From NCBI GenBank assembly GCA_013816615.1, contig JACDED010000012.1:1-58777 (forward strand): a stretch of 58,777 nt of DNA, in the 5' to 3' direction. Under the pieces are notes generated by a model. It was given only the letters and a program-made list of their open reading frames with translations, was not told where the DNA came from and made no database searches. Made by a program: the position numbers and the translations under genes. The stretch comes from Bacteroidota bacterium. GTDB taxonomy: Bacteria > Bacteroidota > Bacteroidia > B-17B0 > Aurantibacillaceae. This document shows positions 36,044 through 45,236 of this stretch, one piece after another (within the stretch, counting starts at the first letter, position 1; each line of letters opens with the position of its first letter).

Positions 36044-39000
36044 TTATTTAGTTACGATTAATTTAGCAACACGTTTAGTACCAGAAGTACCGTTGATATT
36101 TACGATGTACATTCCGCTTGCCAACTCAGTGGTTTCGAAAACATAAGTAAGATCACCAGAAGTTAATTTACCTAAATTTTCATTTTTAACCACACGGCCA
36201 TTAATATCCATAATGTTAATAGTAGCAGATTCTCCATCAGCAGCTGTAAACAATATATTTACATTTCCGTTTGTTGGATTTGGGTATATGCTCATATTAT
36301 TTTCAAGTTTAACAGCAGGTAATTCATCAACACCAACAAAGTAATTAACCTGATAATCCTTATTCATCCAAACGCCACGTCCGTTAGTTGCAGCATAAAT
36401 AACACCGCCATTATAACAATCCCATGATCTCATTACCTGTTGTTTGATATCAAATACTTGTAACGGTGGTAATTGATTATTATTAGCATCTACCCAGGTA
36501 GGTGTTGCAGCAGTAATATCATTTGTAGTGTATACACCAAAATCAGTTCCTAGAAAAACTTTTTTATTATCAGATTTTTCCATTAAAGAACAGTATATTT
36601 TTGTTGTTGGTAAACCTGTACCGGTTTTAGAAACAAGTGCTACGTTAGTAAAATTACATTTTCTAACATCCGCCACAGTACTATACAAAATTTTGGTGCC
36701 TGCAGGATCATCAAAAGTAACGGCAATAGCTTTGTCATCATTGGTAACACTAATACCTGTAATTATTTTAGTATATGGTCCACCTAACAATGCTGTTCTG
36801 TATGGGCTACGCGGATTATTCTTAGTTCCATCTGGAGCAAATGACGTAGCAACAGTTCCGGTATTAAATACAAATACATTCGTATGTAATTTACCTGAAT
36901 AAGATTTCGCAGTTGAATCCATTAAAGCATCTAGATACGATACACGGTATAAGAATTTATTACCGCTTAAAGGATCGTTTGTTGCATAATATAATTCTGT
37001 ACCGTTTTTGCTCCACTCTAAAGCAGTAACAGTACCACTAACAGCCACAGTATTTGAAGGGCCTGCTAATTTGTTACCCGCAGCATCTGTAGTTAAACAT
37101 TTATCAGCACTCACATTGATCATGCTTAAAGGATTATTTAAGCTTAAAGGAGCATTGGAAACGTATACATTAGCTCCATAACCCATTGCCATCCTTGCAG
37201 AAGTACCCATTTCAATTTTAACAGGCTTGTTATTTGGAGGAACAGCAGCTAGAAAGTAACCTAAATTATTTGTAACCGTTATCACTGTAATAGCACCTGT
37301 AGTGTATGTATCATTACCCGTTAATGTATTAGAACTTAAACCGGTGATTGAATATGTAGATGTTGGATTAGTTGGAGTAGCCACAATTGTAAATATGGGA
37401 CTCAATTGTGTAACTGAACCCGGTTCTAAACTATAAGTAGAAGGTGCCACACTAAATGTTGTGGTTACAGTATTAGAACTATTGGTTGCAGTTACTGTGT
37501 AAATAGTGGAAGTTGTGGCCGTTGGTGCAACAGTAAAAGTTGAAACAGTTTGGGTAATACTTCCGGGAGTTAGAACAAAAGTAGCATTTGGAGTTGAGGG
37601 CGCAGTGAGTGTATGCGTCACAGGTTTCCCTGTTACAGTGTATGTTCCAAATGTAAACGTGCCTGTTGAAGTAATTGTGTAATTGGTTGTGGTAATTGGC
37701 CTGACTGTAAACGTTGGGTTAGAAGTTTGAGTAAAATTACCGGGTGTTAATACAAATGTTGGGTTTACTATGGCCGATGCATTTGCCGCAGCAAGCGTAT
37801 AAGCAGGTTGCGAATTACCATATGCCCAGCTCACTGGACTAGTTAGAACCGAAGTATAAGTTGATGTTTTTGTTGAAATCCTGTCGTCCACAACTTTAAC
37901 GGAATCTCCTATTTTATATTTATAAAAAACCGTACAGAAAACACGATAATAAGCGGCGGCATCTGGCACACATGATACACTTACAGTTGTTTTGTTAGCA
38001 AATGGCGGTGCTGTGAATGTTACGCTAATATTATCTAAATAGGTATTCGAATTAACTATAACAGAAGCGCTGGCAACAGGGCCAAGGCTTTGTGTAATAG
38101 TGGGAGAAAGGGTTCCTGAAGCAGGAACATTGTAAGAATTTGCTAATTTGATATTAATATCTTTTTTATCTCCAGGAGCGTTAAATGAAATTGTTTTAGT
38201 TGAACATGTAATTGGCAACTCTACAACCCCTGTTCTAAAAACGATACTATCAATTGAAGCAAATTTATTTGGTCTTGCTGCAGAAAAACTAAATGTAGAT
38301 TGTGAAGTTAATGTAGCAACACCAACCATTGAGGCAGAAAAACGTAAAGTATCATTATAAAATACAGCAGAATCAGGGTTAGCTGTTGTTTGACCATAAG
38401 TTTCCCAAAGTTTAAAAGGAGTACCCGTTACATTATACGTAGTATTATCGTATGGTAAAATGGTCTGTAATTTTGAGTTCACTAATAAATCAACTTGCAC
38501 CGGATCTGATGATCTAACATCTGTTGTTCTGAATAATTTGCCTGAACCTTGTGTAAAATAAGCCGCATTTGGAAGTATTTTAGAGAATTCTGATTGATAA
38601 ACATCTCCGCTGCTGTAAACATTTTCTTGCGTTACGTTTGGAAAATTACCACTAAAATAATTTAAACCGTTACCACCTGTACCTCCAATAAAACCAGAGT
38701 AAGGAATTACTTGTGTTCCTGGAGATGACGTAGCTGAACCTGCCGCTAAAGGGAAACGCTCAATACTAACAGAGTTAAACTGACCTGTAATTAAACCTTT
38801 ATAAAATGGTTGAAAGCTTGTTAATCCAAACTGACCATTTAAAACATCAGTTGATCTATAGATACCAGCATCTGTTATAAAAAAGAATTTAGAAATTGAA
38901 CTTCCGGATTTAATAAATTGAATATCGTGAATATTTCTTGCTAAAAAGAATTGTGAATTAGGAATAAATGTAACGCCTTTTTTAGTCCATGTTCCAACCG

Positions 39001-40075
39001 GGTTTGAATTAGGACCGCCAGTTCTTTTCCAGTAATAAAATTGGTAACTTCCAATATATAATTGATCAGAATCAAAAGGGTCGACAGTTATAACATGCGC
39101 ATAATCACCGGAAGCAGCAGTACCACCAACAATAACCGGACCAAAAGTTTCACCATTCATTAAAGGATCTAATTGAGGAGAGCCTTGTAAGATCAAACCC
39201 CACGATGCACCTGCATCATAAGATACAAATAAACCTTTTAAGTTTGGAGAAGCCGGGCCAGCTGTTCCTGCAAATTTGCTTGCACAAGAAGCATAAATTA
39301 CACTATTATTTGTTGGAGAAATAGCTAATTCAATACGGCCAAAAATATCATTTTGTAATAAAGATGAGTTTAAGTTTGATAATTGAGTAAAACTTGATAA
39401 TGTATTATCCGTTGATTTATAAACTTTAGAAGCTTCAGCAGCAGCAGATCCGATAGAAGTTTCGTTTCCTTGCGAAAAATATAAAATACCTGAATTATCG
39501 AATTTAACGTCTTGACCACTAACTAAAGTTGTTGTAGGAACTGCTACGACAAAACTTGAAGGATTTGTAACATCACCTGTCATAACCCCTAAACTAGTTG
39601 CAAGCGCCATTTTATTTGCATTTGAAGGGCTACAGGCAATACGGTTAATAACCGTACCAACAACAGTGCTTGAAGCAACTAAAGTTAAACTTGCGCCGTT
39701 AATTACATATAAACCTGTACCAGGTTGTGCTTTTAATTTTTGACCCGGTCTTAAAAAACCTTCGCCGGTTGCAACGTATATTTTACCATCGGCAGCCTGG
39801 GCCATATAACTCACATTTAGTTGGTTATTTGCTAAAACTAAAGCACTCCAGTTAACTCCGCCATCATTGGTAAAGAAAACACCGCTTGAAGCACTTCCTA
39901 CGTACATCGTATTTCCCGAAGGGTCGTTCTTGTCAACAACCATGTTTCTTGCCCGTCCAGCGTTATAAATAGGGCCCGCCTGTGACCAGCTTTGAGCCTC
40001 AGCAACACCTGTTAATCCTATCAAAGCAACAATTGCAGCAGCTTTAACTAATTTTTGAGAGAGATATTTTATCAT
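36044..40075 (-). CDS. Large T9SS-sorted beta-propeller surface protein
   Basis: A 1343-residue protein from the ATG at 40075; the longer start lacks signal features. Signal peptide (AAAIVALIGLTGVAEAQ), then BNR/sortilin-like propeller repeats (SGVFFTNDGGVNWSAL, GLFVSYDAGASWGLIL). Three Ig-like/serine-threonine-rich repeats lie at about residues 770-900, each opening with a FVLTPGS-TQ or YSLEPGSVTQ motif. A second propeller-like part (KVFLGTDFGVYTTND) precedes the T9SS type A sorting domain (SIYPNPTNGNVNILF to the end). It is expected at the cell surface or released. Function is unknown; adhesion or matrix binding is inference. Confidence 0.88.
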   Translation of the reverse strand: MIKYLSQKLVKAAAIVALIGLTGVAEAQSWSQAGPIYNAGRARNMVVDKNDPSGNTMYVGSASSGVFFTNDGGVNWSALVLANNQLNVSYMAQAADGKIYVATGEGFLRPGQKLKAQPGTGLYVINGASLTLVASSTVVGTVINRIACSPSNANKMALATSLGVMTGDVTNPSSFVVAVPTTTLVSGQDVKFDNSGILYFSQGNETSIGSAAAEASKVYKSTDNTLSSFTQLSNLNSSLLQNDIFGRIELAISPTNNSVIYASCASKFAGTAGPASPNLKGLFVSYDAGASWGLILQGSPQLDPLMNGETFGPVIVGGTAASGDYAHVITVDPFDSDQLYIGSYQFYYWKRTGGPNSNPVGTWTKKGVTFIPNSQFFLARNIHDIQFIKSGSSISKFFFITDAGIYRSTDVLNGQFGLTSFQPFYKGLITGQFNSVSIERFPLAAGSATSSPGTQVIPYSGFIGGTGGNGLNYFSGNFPNVTQENVYSSGDVYQSEFSKILPNAAYFTQGSGKLFRTTDVRSSDPVQVDLLVNSKLQTILPYDNTTYNVTGTPFKLWETYGQTTANPDSAVFYNDTLRFSASMVGVATLTSQSTFSFSAARPNKFASIDSIVFRTGVVELPITCSTKTISFNAPGDKKDINIKLANSYNVPASGTLSPTITQSLGPVASASVIVNSNTYLDNISVTFTAPPFANKTTVSVSCVPDAAAYYRVFCTVFYKYKIGDSVKVVDDRISTKTSTYTSVLTSPVSWAYGNSQPAYTLAAANASAIVNPTFVLTPGNFTQTSNPTFTVRPITTTNYTITSTGTFTFGTYTVTGKPVTHTLTAPSTPNATFVLTPGSITQTVSTFTVAPTATTSTIYTVTATNSSNTVTTTFSVAPSTYSLEPGSVTQLSPIFTIVATPTNPTSTYSITGLSSNTLTGNDTYTTGAITVITVTNNLGYFLAAVPPNNKPVKIEMGTSARMAMGYGANVYVSNAPLSLNNPLSMINVSADKCLTTDAAGNKLAGPSNTVAVSGTVTALEWSKNGTELYYATNDPLSGNKFLYRVSYLDALMDSTAKSYSGKLHTNVFVFNTGTVATSFAPDGTKNNPRSPYRTALLGGPYTKIITGISVTNDDKAIAVTFDDPAGTKILYSTVADVRKCNFTNVALVSKTGTGLPTTKIYCSLMEKSDNKKVFLGTDFGVYTTNDITAATPTWVDANNNQLPPLQVFDIKQQVMRSWDCYNGGVIYAATNGRGVWMNKDYQVNYFVGVDELPAVKLENNMSIYPNPTNGNVNILFTAADGESATINIMDINGRVVKNENLGKLTSGDLTYVFETTELASGMYIVNINGTSGTKRVAKLIVTK

Positions 40076-40111
40076 ACCAAAATGGTTTTTATTACTATTA
40101 ATAAATTTTAA

Positions 40112-40141
40112 CAAAAATGTTTATTTTTTATCATAAATCAA
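40112..40141 (-). promoter_or_regulatory. Promoter for the large T9SS gene: TTG, 19 nt, CATTTTTG
   Basis: On the minus strand a TTG (plus 40139-40141), a 19-nt spacer and CATTTTTG (plus 40112-40119), one base from TAnnTTTG. It lies 36 nt upstream of the ATG at 40075. Confidence 0.45.
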
Positions 40142-40227
40142 AACAAAGTTCATTACTTTTTTTAAATAAACATACACTTTCTTTAAAAGTGGTAGCTTTT
40201 ATCTATTTTCTGGTTGAAATTCATGAA

Positions 40228-40260
40228 AAAGCCCGCAGAAGATGTCCTTATGCGGGCTTT
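40228..40260 (-). terminator. Rho-independent terminator of ndk
   Basis: Perfect 10-bp stem AAAGCCCGCA with TGCGGGCTTT and a 13-nt loop, followed by a T-run on the minus strand. It is 18 bp beyond the ndk stop. Confidence 0.85.
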
Positions 40261-40277
40261 AAAATTTAACCTTTTGT

Positions 40278-40697
40278 TTAATATCTCTCTAAATGAGAGA
40301 AGAAAAAGTTTGATTCAATTTCAGCGTTCTCATCACTATCACTACCGTGTACAGCGTTTGCAGCAATTGATTTCGCGAACATTTTACGAATAGTTCCTTC
40401 ATCAGCTTTGGTAGGGTCAGTTGCCCCGATCAGCTTACGATAGTCAGCAACCGCATTATCTTTAACTAAAACTGCTGCAACAATAGGGCCAGCGCTCATA
40501 TACTCAGTTAATTCGCCATAAAACGGGCGCTCTTTATGCACAGCATAAAAATTACCAGCTTGTTCTTTTGTTAAACGCATGTATTTCATTGCCAGGATCC
40601 TGAATCCCGCTTTGTTTATCATTGCTAAAATCGGACCGATGTTGTTGGCTTCAACCGCATCAGGCTTAATCATTGTAAAGGTTATATTACCTGCCAT
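40278..40697 (-). CDS. ndk: Nucleoside diphosphate kinase
   Basis: Balances nucleoside triphosphate pools by transferring the gamma phosphate through a phosphohistidine. The 139-residue protein has the family signature NAVHGSDS with active-site His117 and the N-terminal [11 protein letters not shown]. It is a cytoplasmic monocistronic gene. A full promoter (TTG, 19 nt, TATCTTTG) lies about 20 nt upstream and a strong terminator follows. Confidence 0.97.
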   Translation of the reverse strand: MAGNITFTMIKPDAVEANNIGPILAMINKAGFRILAMKYMRLTKEQAGNFYAVHKERPFYGELTEYMSAGPIVAAVLVKDNAVADYRKLIGATDPTKADEGTIRKMFAKSIAANAVHGSDSDENAEIESNFFFSHLERY

Positions 40698-40716
40698 CTT
40701 TTTAAATTTAAGGCTG

Positions 40717-40746
40717 CAAAGATACTAATTCGCGTATTTTAAACAA
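40717..40746 (-). promoter_or_regulatory. ndk promoter: TTG, 19 nt, TATCTTTG
   Basis: On the minus strand the TTG is plus 40744-40746 and the exact -7 box is plus 40717-40724, with a 19-nt spacer. This is the best two-part promoter match in this half of the window. Confidence 0.7.
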
Positions 40747-40837
40747 GTATTATATCATCAATTTCAACTTATTTCACTTTTTTATTTAAAGCAGGAGTAT
40801 TAATTTAGCGATATATAAAACATTTATAACCTCACTA

Positions 40838-41665
40838 ATGAAAAAAATAGTTGCTTTTATTTTAGCTGTATCTTCTCTACTGGCAATAGCGCAGGCTCCA
40901 ACAACCTGTTCCGTTGATCCGGCCTTTGTGGCCATGAATAAGGCAGGTATCTGGCCTGATAGCGCTACAAATTTTATGCAAGGAACTGTTGGTTTGCCAT
41001 ACGGACAAAATATTACCGTACGTGTGCCTAAAGATACTGTGCAAAACTCAATCACCATTTGTTTTAACAGGGTAGAATTAAGCACTCCTGCAACCTATAC
41101 AAATTTTTCATTGCCTCCGGGATTAAATTTTTTAGCAGGCCCAACAGTTACAGCAGCTGCGGGCGTATTTAAATATCCGGGTGATGCCAGCAGTTGTTCA
41201 GTAATTTCAGGCACTCCAACTATAGCAGGAACTTATACACTTCAATTTAAAGTACAGCCTTTTTTAACACCCGCTTTTCCTTCGTGTCCAACGCCTCCAA
41301 ATTATACAGGTGGTTCATCGTCTATTTCTCCTGCAAGTACTTTAAGTTATTATATTATTAAGATCAATCCTGCAGTTGGTATTAAAGAAGAAGTTAATTC
41401 AAAGTCTTTAAACGTATCTAATATGCCAAACCCTTTTACAAATAAAACAACTATTAAATTTAATGTGAAAGATGAAACTACTGCAAGGATCAGCGTGTAT
41501 AATTTATTAGGAGATAAAATATTTGATGAAAAGATAAAAACAACATACGGCGATAACAGTTACGAGCTTGACGCATCTAACTGGAGCAATGGTATGTATC
41601 TTTACACAATTCAATACAAAAATTTTTCTGAAACAAAAAGAATGGTGCTTACCGCAAACCGTTAA
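40838..41665 (+). CDS. T9SS-sorted secreted protein upstream of rnz
   Basis: A 275-residue protein with a signal peptide (IVAFILAVSSLLAIAQ). It has a cysteine-containing beta-sandwich resembling a bacterial Ig or putative carbohydrate-binding region (ITICFNRVELSTPATYTNFS, YKYPGDASSC-like SVISGTPTIAGTYTLQF). The C-terminal T9SS type A sorting domain runs from about residue 190 (SNMPNPFTNKTTIKFNV to GMYLYTIQYKN). The stop codon overlaps the rnz start (TAATG), so the two are likely co-translated, an unexpected pairing of an exported protein with an RNase. Function is unknown. Confidence 0.85.
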   Translation: MKKIVAFILAVSSLLAIAQAPTTCSVDPAFVAMNKAGIWPDSATNFMQGTVGLPYGQNITVRVPKDTVQNSITICFNRVELSTPATYTNFSLPPGLNFLAGPTVTAAAGVFKYPGDASSCSVISGTPTIAGTYTLQFKVQPFLTPAFPSCPTPPNYTGGSSSISPASTLSYYIIKINPAVGIKEEVNSKSLNVSNMPNPFTNKTTIKFNVKDETTARISVYNLLGDKIFDEKIKTTYGDNSYELDASNWSNGMYLYTIQYKNFSETKRMVLTANR

Positions 41666-42585
41666 TGAGTAGTCAAACCTTTGAATTATTAATATTAGGT
41701 TCTTCGTCTGCAAGCCCCACTTCTGAAAGAAATCCAAGCGCTCAGTTATTAAACATAGCTGAGCGTTATTTTTTAATTGATTGTGGCGAGGCTACACAAA
41801 TTCAGTTAAGAAAATTTAAAGCAAAGTTCCAGGCTATAGATCATATTTTTATTACACATTTACATGGTGATCATTTTTTTGGCTTGCCGGGATTATTAAG
41901 TAGTATGCATCTTTTGGGGCGCAAACAGGAAATCACAGTTTATTGTCCCGCAGAATTAAAAGAGGTAATGGATCTTATGAATAAAGTGTCGGATACACAC
42001 TTTAATTTTACAGTTAAATGGGTATTTACCAATAACGATAAATTAAATTTAATTTTTGAAGATGATAAAGTAGAGGTCTATTCTTTCCCTTTAAAGCATC
42101 GCATTTATTGTACAGGATTTTTATTTAAAGAAAAGCCTCTGCCACGCAAAATTGATAAATTTAAACTCGATAAGCACAACCTTTCAACAGCCGATATTCC
42201 CAAATTAAAGAATGGTAATGATGTTATAAATAAAGATGGTGTTTTAATAAAAAACAGCGAGGTAACTATTGCCGCAAGAGAGGCAAAAAGTTATGCGTAT
42301 TGTAGCGACACAATTTATTATCCTGAAATAATTGAGTCCATAAAGGGAGTTGATATGTTATACCATGAAAGCACTTTTTTAAATGATAAAAAGGATAGGG
42401 CGGAGAAGACCTATCATTCTACTGCCGAACAGGCGGCTCAAATTGCAAAAGCGGCAAACGTTAAGCAATTGTTATTGGGCCATTTCTCAGCCAGGTACGG
42501 CGATCTGGAGCAGTTTATAGCCGAGGCATCGCCAATTTTTGAGAATTGTTTGTTAGCAACGGATGGTAAAAGGATCACGATTTAA
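41665..42585 (+). CDS. rnz: Ribonuclease Z
   Basis: The 3' tRNA-processing endonuclease, removing tRNA 3' trailers in the cytoplasm. The 306-residue metallo-beta-lactamase-fold protein has the zinc motif THLHGDHFFGL with H65, H67, D69 and H70. A PSSTPTxxR-like start is replaced by SSSASPTSERN, and the later histidines lie in FPLKHRIYCTGF and LLLGHFSARY. The start codon overlaps the stop of the T9SS gene upstream. The following response-regulator gene has its own -7 box in the 44-bp gap. Confidence 0.95.
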   Translation: MSSQTFELLILGSSSASPTSERNPSAQLLNIAERYFLIDCGEATQIQLRKFKAKFQAIDHIFITHLHGDHFFGLPGLLSSMHLLGRKQEITVYCPAELKEVMDLMNKVSDTHFNFTVKWVFTNNDKLNLIFEDDKVEVYSFPLKHRIYCTGFLFKEKPLPRKIDKFKLDKHNLSTADIPKLKNGNDVINKDGVLIKNSEVTIAAREAKSYAYCSDTIYYPEIIESIKGVDMLYHESTFLNDKKDRAEKTYHSTAEQAAQIAKAANVKQLLLGHFSARYGDLEQFIAEASPIFENCLLATDGKRITI

Positions 42586-42608
42586 CAAATTTTTTTCAAA
42601 TTTCTGCG

Positions 42609-42616
42609 TATATTTG
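42609..42616 (+). promoter_or_regulatory. -7 promoter box TATATTTG
   Basis: Exact TAnnTTTG match 13 nt before the response-regulator ATG, so it can be transcribed separately from rnz. Confidence 0.45.
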
Positions 42617-42629
42617 TTCTGTTAAAATT

Positions 42630-43304
42630 ATGATCAAAGTATTAATAGCTGACAAAAATTTTTTATCAAGAGTTGGATTAGAACTTTTGGTGGGAGAGTT
42701 AAAAGGTTTTGAATTGGTGCCAACAGTTTGTGGCGACAAGCATGACCTTATCAGTCAATTACAACTTTCGAAGCCACATTTATTAATTGCAGATTTTACA
42801 TCGTTAGGAATTGAGGCGGAAGAATTAAAAGGCATTGTAAAAAAATTCCCAAAGATCAAATTTTTAGTAATAACAGAAATGTTATCTAAAAATAACCTTA
42901 CAAAAGTAATGGAAAGTGGTATTACCAGCTATTTATTAAAAGATTGCGATAAGACTGAAATTTTAGAAGCAGTTAATTCAACTATTAAAGGTGAGAAATT
43001 TATTTGCGGAAAAATTGTTTCATTCTTAACTGCTGTAAAAGAAATTAAAAGTACCAATTCATTTATTAAATCTTTAGGTTGTGATGGTATGTCAGTTACC
43101 GATCGTGAAATTGATATCATTCGCGGTATTGCCGAAGGTTTATCCAATAAATTAATTGCTGATAAATTAAAATTAAGTACGCATACAGTAAATACGCACC
43201 GCAAGAATATCATGAGCAAATTAGGTGTAAATAATACAGCAGGTGTTGTAATGTTTGCAGTTAAAAATCAATTGCTCGAAACGAACTTTAGTCTGTTCGA
43301 ATAA
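42630..43304 (+). CDS. Orphan LuxR/NarL-family response regulator
   Basis: A 224-residue protein with an N-terminal receiver domain (about 1-120) and a C-terminal LuxR-type helix-turn-helix (about 150-215, LSNKLIADKLKLSTHTVNTHRKNIMSKLGV). The phospho-acceptor-like Asp55 (LLIADFTSLG), Thr82 and Lys104 are present. The usual pair of acidic residues at the first strand is reduced to one (IADKN, D8 then K9), which may weaken metal binding. No histidine kinase is adjacent, so its partner and regulon are unknown. The following spacer holds the GC-rich repeat. Confidence 0.88.
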   Translation: MIKVLIADKNFLSRVGLELLVGELKGFELVPTVCGDKHDLISQLQLSKPHLLIADFTSLGIEAEELKGIVKKFPKIKFLVITEMLSKNNLTKVMESGITSYLLKDCDKTEILEAVNSTIKGEKFICGKIVSFLTAVKEIKSTNSFIKSLGCDGMSVTDREIDIIRGIAEGLSNKLIADKLKLSTHTVNTHRKNIMSKLGVNNTAGVVMFAVKNQLLETNFSLFE

Positions 43305-43403
43305 TACCCAGGCACTTTAGCTACAGAATTTACAATTTTCCTGAATTTTTTTCTATTTCAAATTCCAATTTGCACAATAAGTGTATAGTGTAATTAATTT
43401 TTT

Positions 43404-43500
43404 GGGCGCCCCCTTCGGGCCGGGCTGCTACGGGCTCGGCTAGCGCCTCGGTTTTTTGCCTTAACAGGCAAAAGAACTAAACCCTTCACATCCCTGTCGC
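43404..43500 (+). repeat. GC-rich structured dispersed repeat, copy A
   Basis: A 97-bp GC-rich island in AT-rich DNA. It opens with GGGCGCC, contains CGGGCTGCTACGGGCTCGGC, then a perfect 8-bp hairpin TTTTGCCT/AGGCAAAA (43454-43473), and ends CTAAACCCTTCACATCCCTG. Copy B at 55646-55747 on the minus strand has the same ends and core but a different hairpin. It lies in the convergent spacer between the response regulator and gldG, where no gene is seen. Confidence 0.75.
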
Positions 43501-43514
43501 AAACCAGGTTAAAC

Positions 43515-45236
43515 TTACTTTGCGAATTTACGTTTCCGTAAAAAGAATTGGATCAATCCAAACAGGATCAATAGCATTACCGGCATCAATACATTTATCA
43601 TTTGCCATTTACCACGTTGTGTAGTTATTTTCTTTTTATCCAATAAACGTAAAGTAACTTCGCGCGACCGCAATTGTAACATGCCTTCATCATCCAATAA
43701 ATAATTTACACAGTTCAATAAAAATGTTTTGTTGGCATACTGTTGGTTCGTAGCTCTATCATAGCCAAGCGGTACAGACTTGTTAGAGGTTCTGATAAAA
43801 TCATTTCTTGCCACATCACCATCAGCAACAACTATCATTTTTGTTTTCTTGCCTTTAGACAGGTATTTATGTTTTGCATTAAAGGCAGAGTCCGTTAAAA
43901 ATATACTTGGCAAACGATTCTCAGCAAAACTGGTAAATTCTCCTTCCAGTAAAACAGCAACAGGCACATACGAATTCATGAATTGAGATTCTTTTGGCGG
44001 GATCTGAACGCTCGAATAATAAATTCGTGCAGGCGAAGGAGTGATTTTTGTGTAACGCGATGTGTTTAATAGAACAGTTTTTGTAATTCCTCTTGCTGTA
44101 ATTGTATCTATTGAACTTACGTAATCAAATTTTATGAGATCAAGATTTTTTACAATAGGGTGATTGCCGTCCGGTAAAACCAATGGAGCGAATGGCCATG
44201 GAAATAATTTAAAATTTGGTTGCCCGTTCTTAAAGCCAATGTTTAAAGGTATTGCCGAGCATTGAAAATCCTGTAATAAAACTGTGTTCAAACGCACACC
44301 GTATTTAAATAACATATTATCTAAATTTAATGGGCGGGGCAATCCTAAAGTAAAGCCTTTTTGTATTAAAGTATCACGGTTAATACCAACGGGATCAACC
44401 AACCATAAAACTTTACCACCCCGCATAATATACTGATCAATAATAAACTGATCGGCCACTGTAAATGCGCTGTCAGGGCCTGCAATAATAACAGCAGCGC
44501 TTTGATCCAATGCATCCAGCTTTCCTAAAATAGGTGTACGGTTTACATCATAATATTCTGAAAGTGCCCGGGCAAATTCTACAATATGTAAAGTATCTAA
44601 TTCGTAATGCCCGTTAATAAAAGTTACTTCTTGTTTTTTATCGCGTTGTAATTTGCGAATAGTGTTTGTTAAGCTGTACTCTAATTCTTTTACACTGTTA
44701 TTTACCGAAACTTCGTAATCTGTATTATCCTGGCGGTTAAAGATCTTCCAAACGGCTTGGCGACCTTTATGGCTAACAATAGCGCCAGGCCAAATTCGCG
44801 ACTCCGACATCTTATCGTTATTTTTTTCGTAAACCTGCTCCGGCACTAAACCTTTTTCATACAATTGTTTTTCGAGGTTCATTTTCTCGTCATTGCTAAG
44901 CCCTTCGCCCGGTACAATAAATTCGTATTGAATTTGATTTCCTGAATAAGCCCTGAACTCATCTAAAATTTCTTTTGCTTCGTTCCTTAAACGTGTAAAG
45001 CTGGGATTAAAATCACCATCAAAATAAACTTTAAATAAAACTTCATCATCTAAATTTTGTAATAAGGTTTTTGTTGATTCAGCAAGTGTATAACGTTTTT
45101 CAGAAGTTAGATCGAAACGTTTAAAATAAAAGGAACCAATAAAATTAATAAGCACAACAATACCAAGCAAAATACACAGCGACATAATATCACGGCGTTT
45201 ATTTCTTTGGAGTTTTATTTTTTTCTCTGTTACCAT
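43515..45236 (-). CDS. gldG: Gliding-motility ABC transporter substrate-binding subunit GldG
   Basis: A 573-residue protein with one N-terminal membrane helix (LCILLGIVVLINFIGSFYF), a large exported domain typical of GldG (YTLAESTKTLLQNLDDEVLFKVYFDGDFNPSF; DRPLN-like LGLPRPLNLDNMLFKYG) and a C-terminal anchor helix (MINVLMPVMLLILFGLIQFFL). With GldF and the ATPase GldA it forms an ABC-type complex linked to gliding in Flavobacteria. It overlaps gldF by 7 bp. No gldA is in the window, which is usual. Confidence 0.93.
   Translation of the reverse strand: MVTEKKIKLQRNKRRDIMSLCILLGIVVLINFIGSFYFKRFDLTSEKRYTLAESTKTLLQNLDDEVLFKVYFDGDFNPSFTRLRNEAKEILDEFRAYSGNQIQYEFIVPGEGLSNDEKMNLEKQLYEKGLVPEQVYEKNNDKMSESRIWPGAIVSHKGRQAVWKIFNRQDNTDYEVSVNNSVKELEYSLTNTIRKLQRDKKQEVTFINGHYELDTLHIVEFARALSEYYDVNRTPILGKLDALDQSAAVIIAGPDSAFTVADQFIIDQYIMRGGKVLWLVDPVGINRDTLIQKGFTLGLPRPLNLDNMLFKYGVRLNTVLLQDFQCSAIPLNIGFKNGQPNFKLFPWPFAPLVLPDGNHPIVKNLDLIKFDYVSSIDTITARGITKTVLLNTSRYTKITPSPARIYYSSVQIPPKESQFMNSYVPVAVLLEGEFTSFAENRLPSIFLTDSAFNAKHKYLSKGKKTKMIVVADGDVARNDFIRTSNKSVPLGYDRATNQQYANKTFLLNCVNYLLDDEGMLQLRSREVTLRLLDKKKITTQRGKWQMINVLMPVMLLILFGLIQFFLRKRKFAK

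Noticed and set aside
43404-43500. Interpretation as an integron attC site
   Set aside because: GC-rich, hairpin and conserved ends are similar in form, but no integrase, cassette genes or core site GTTRRRY pair was seen.
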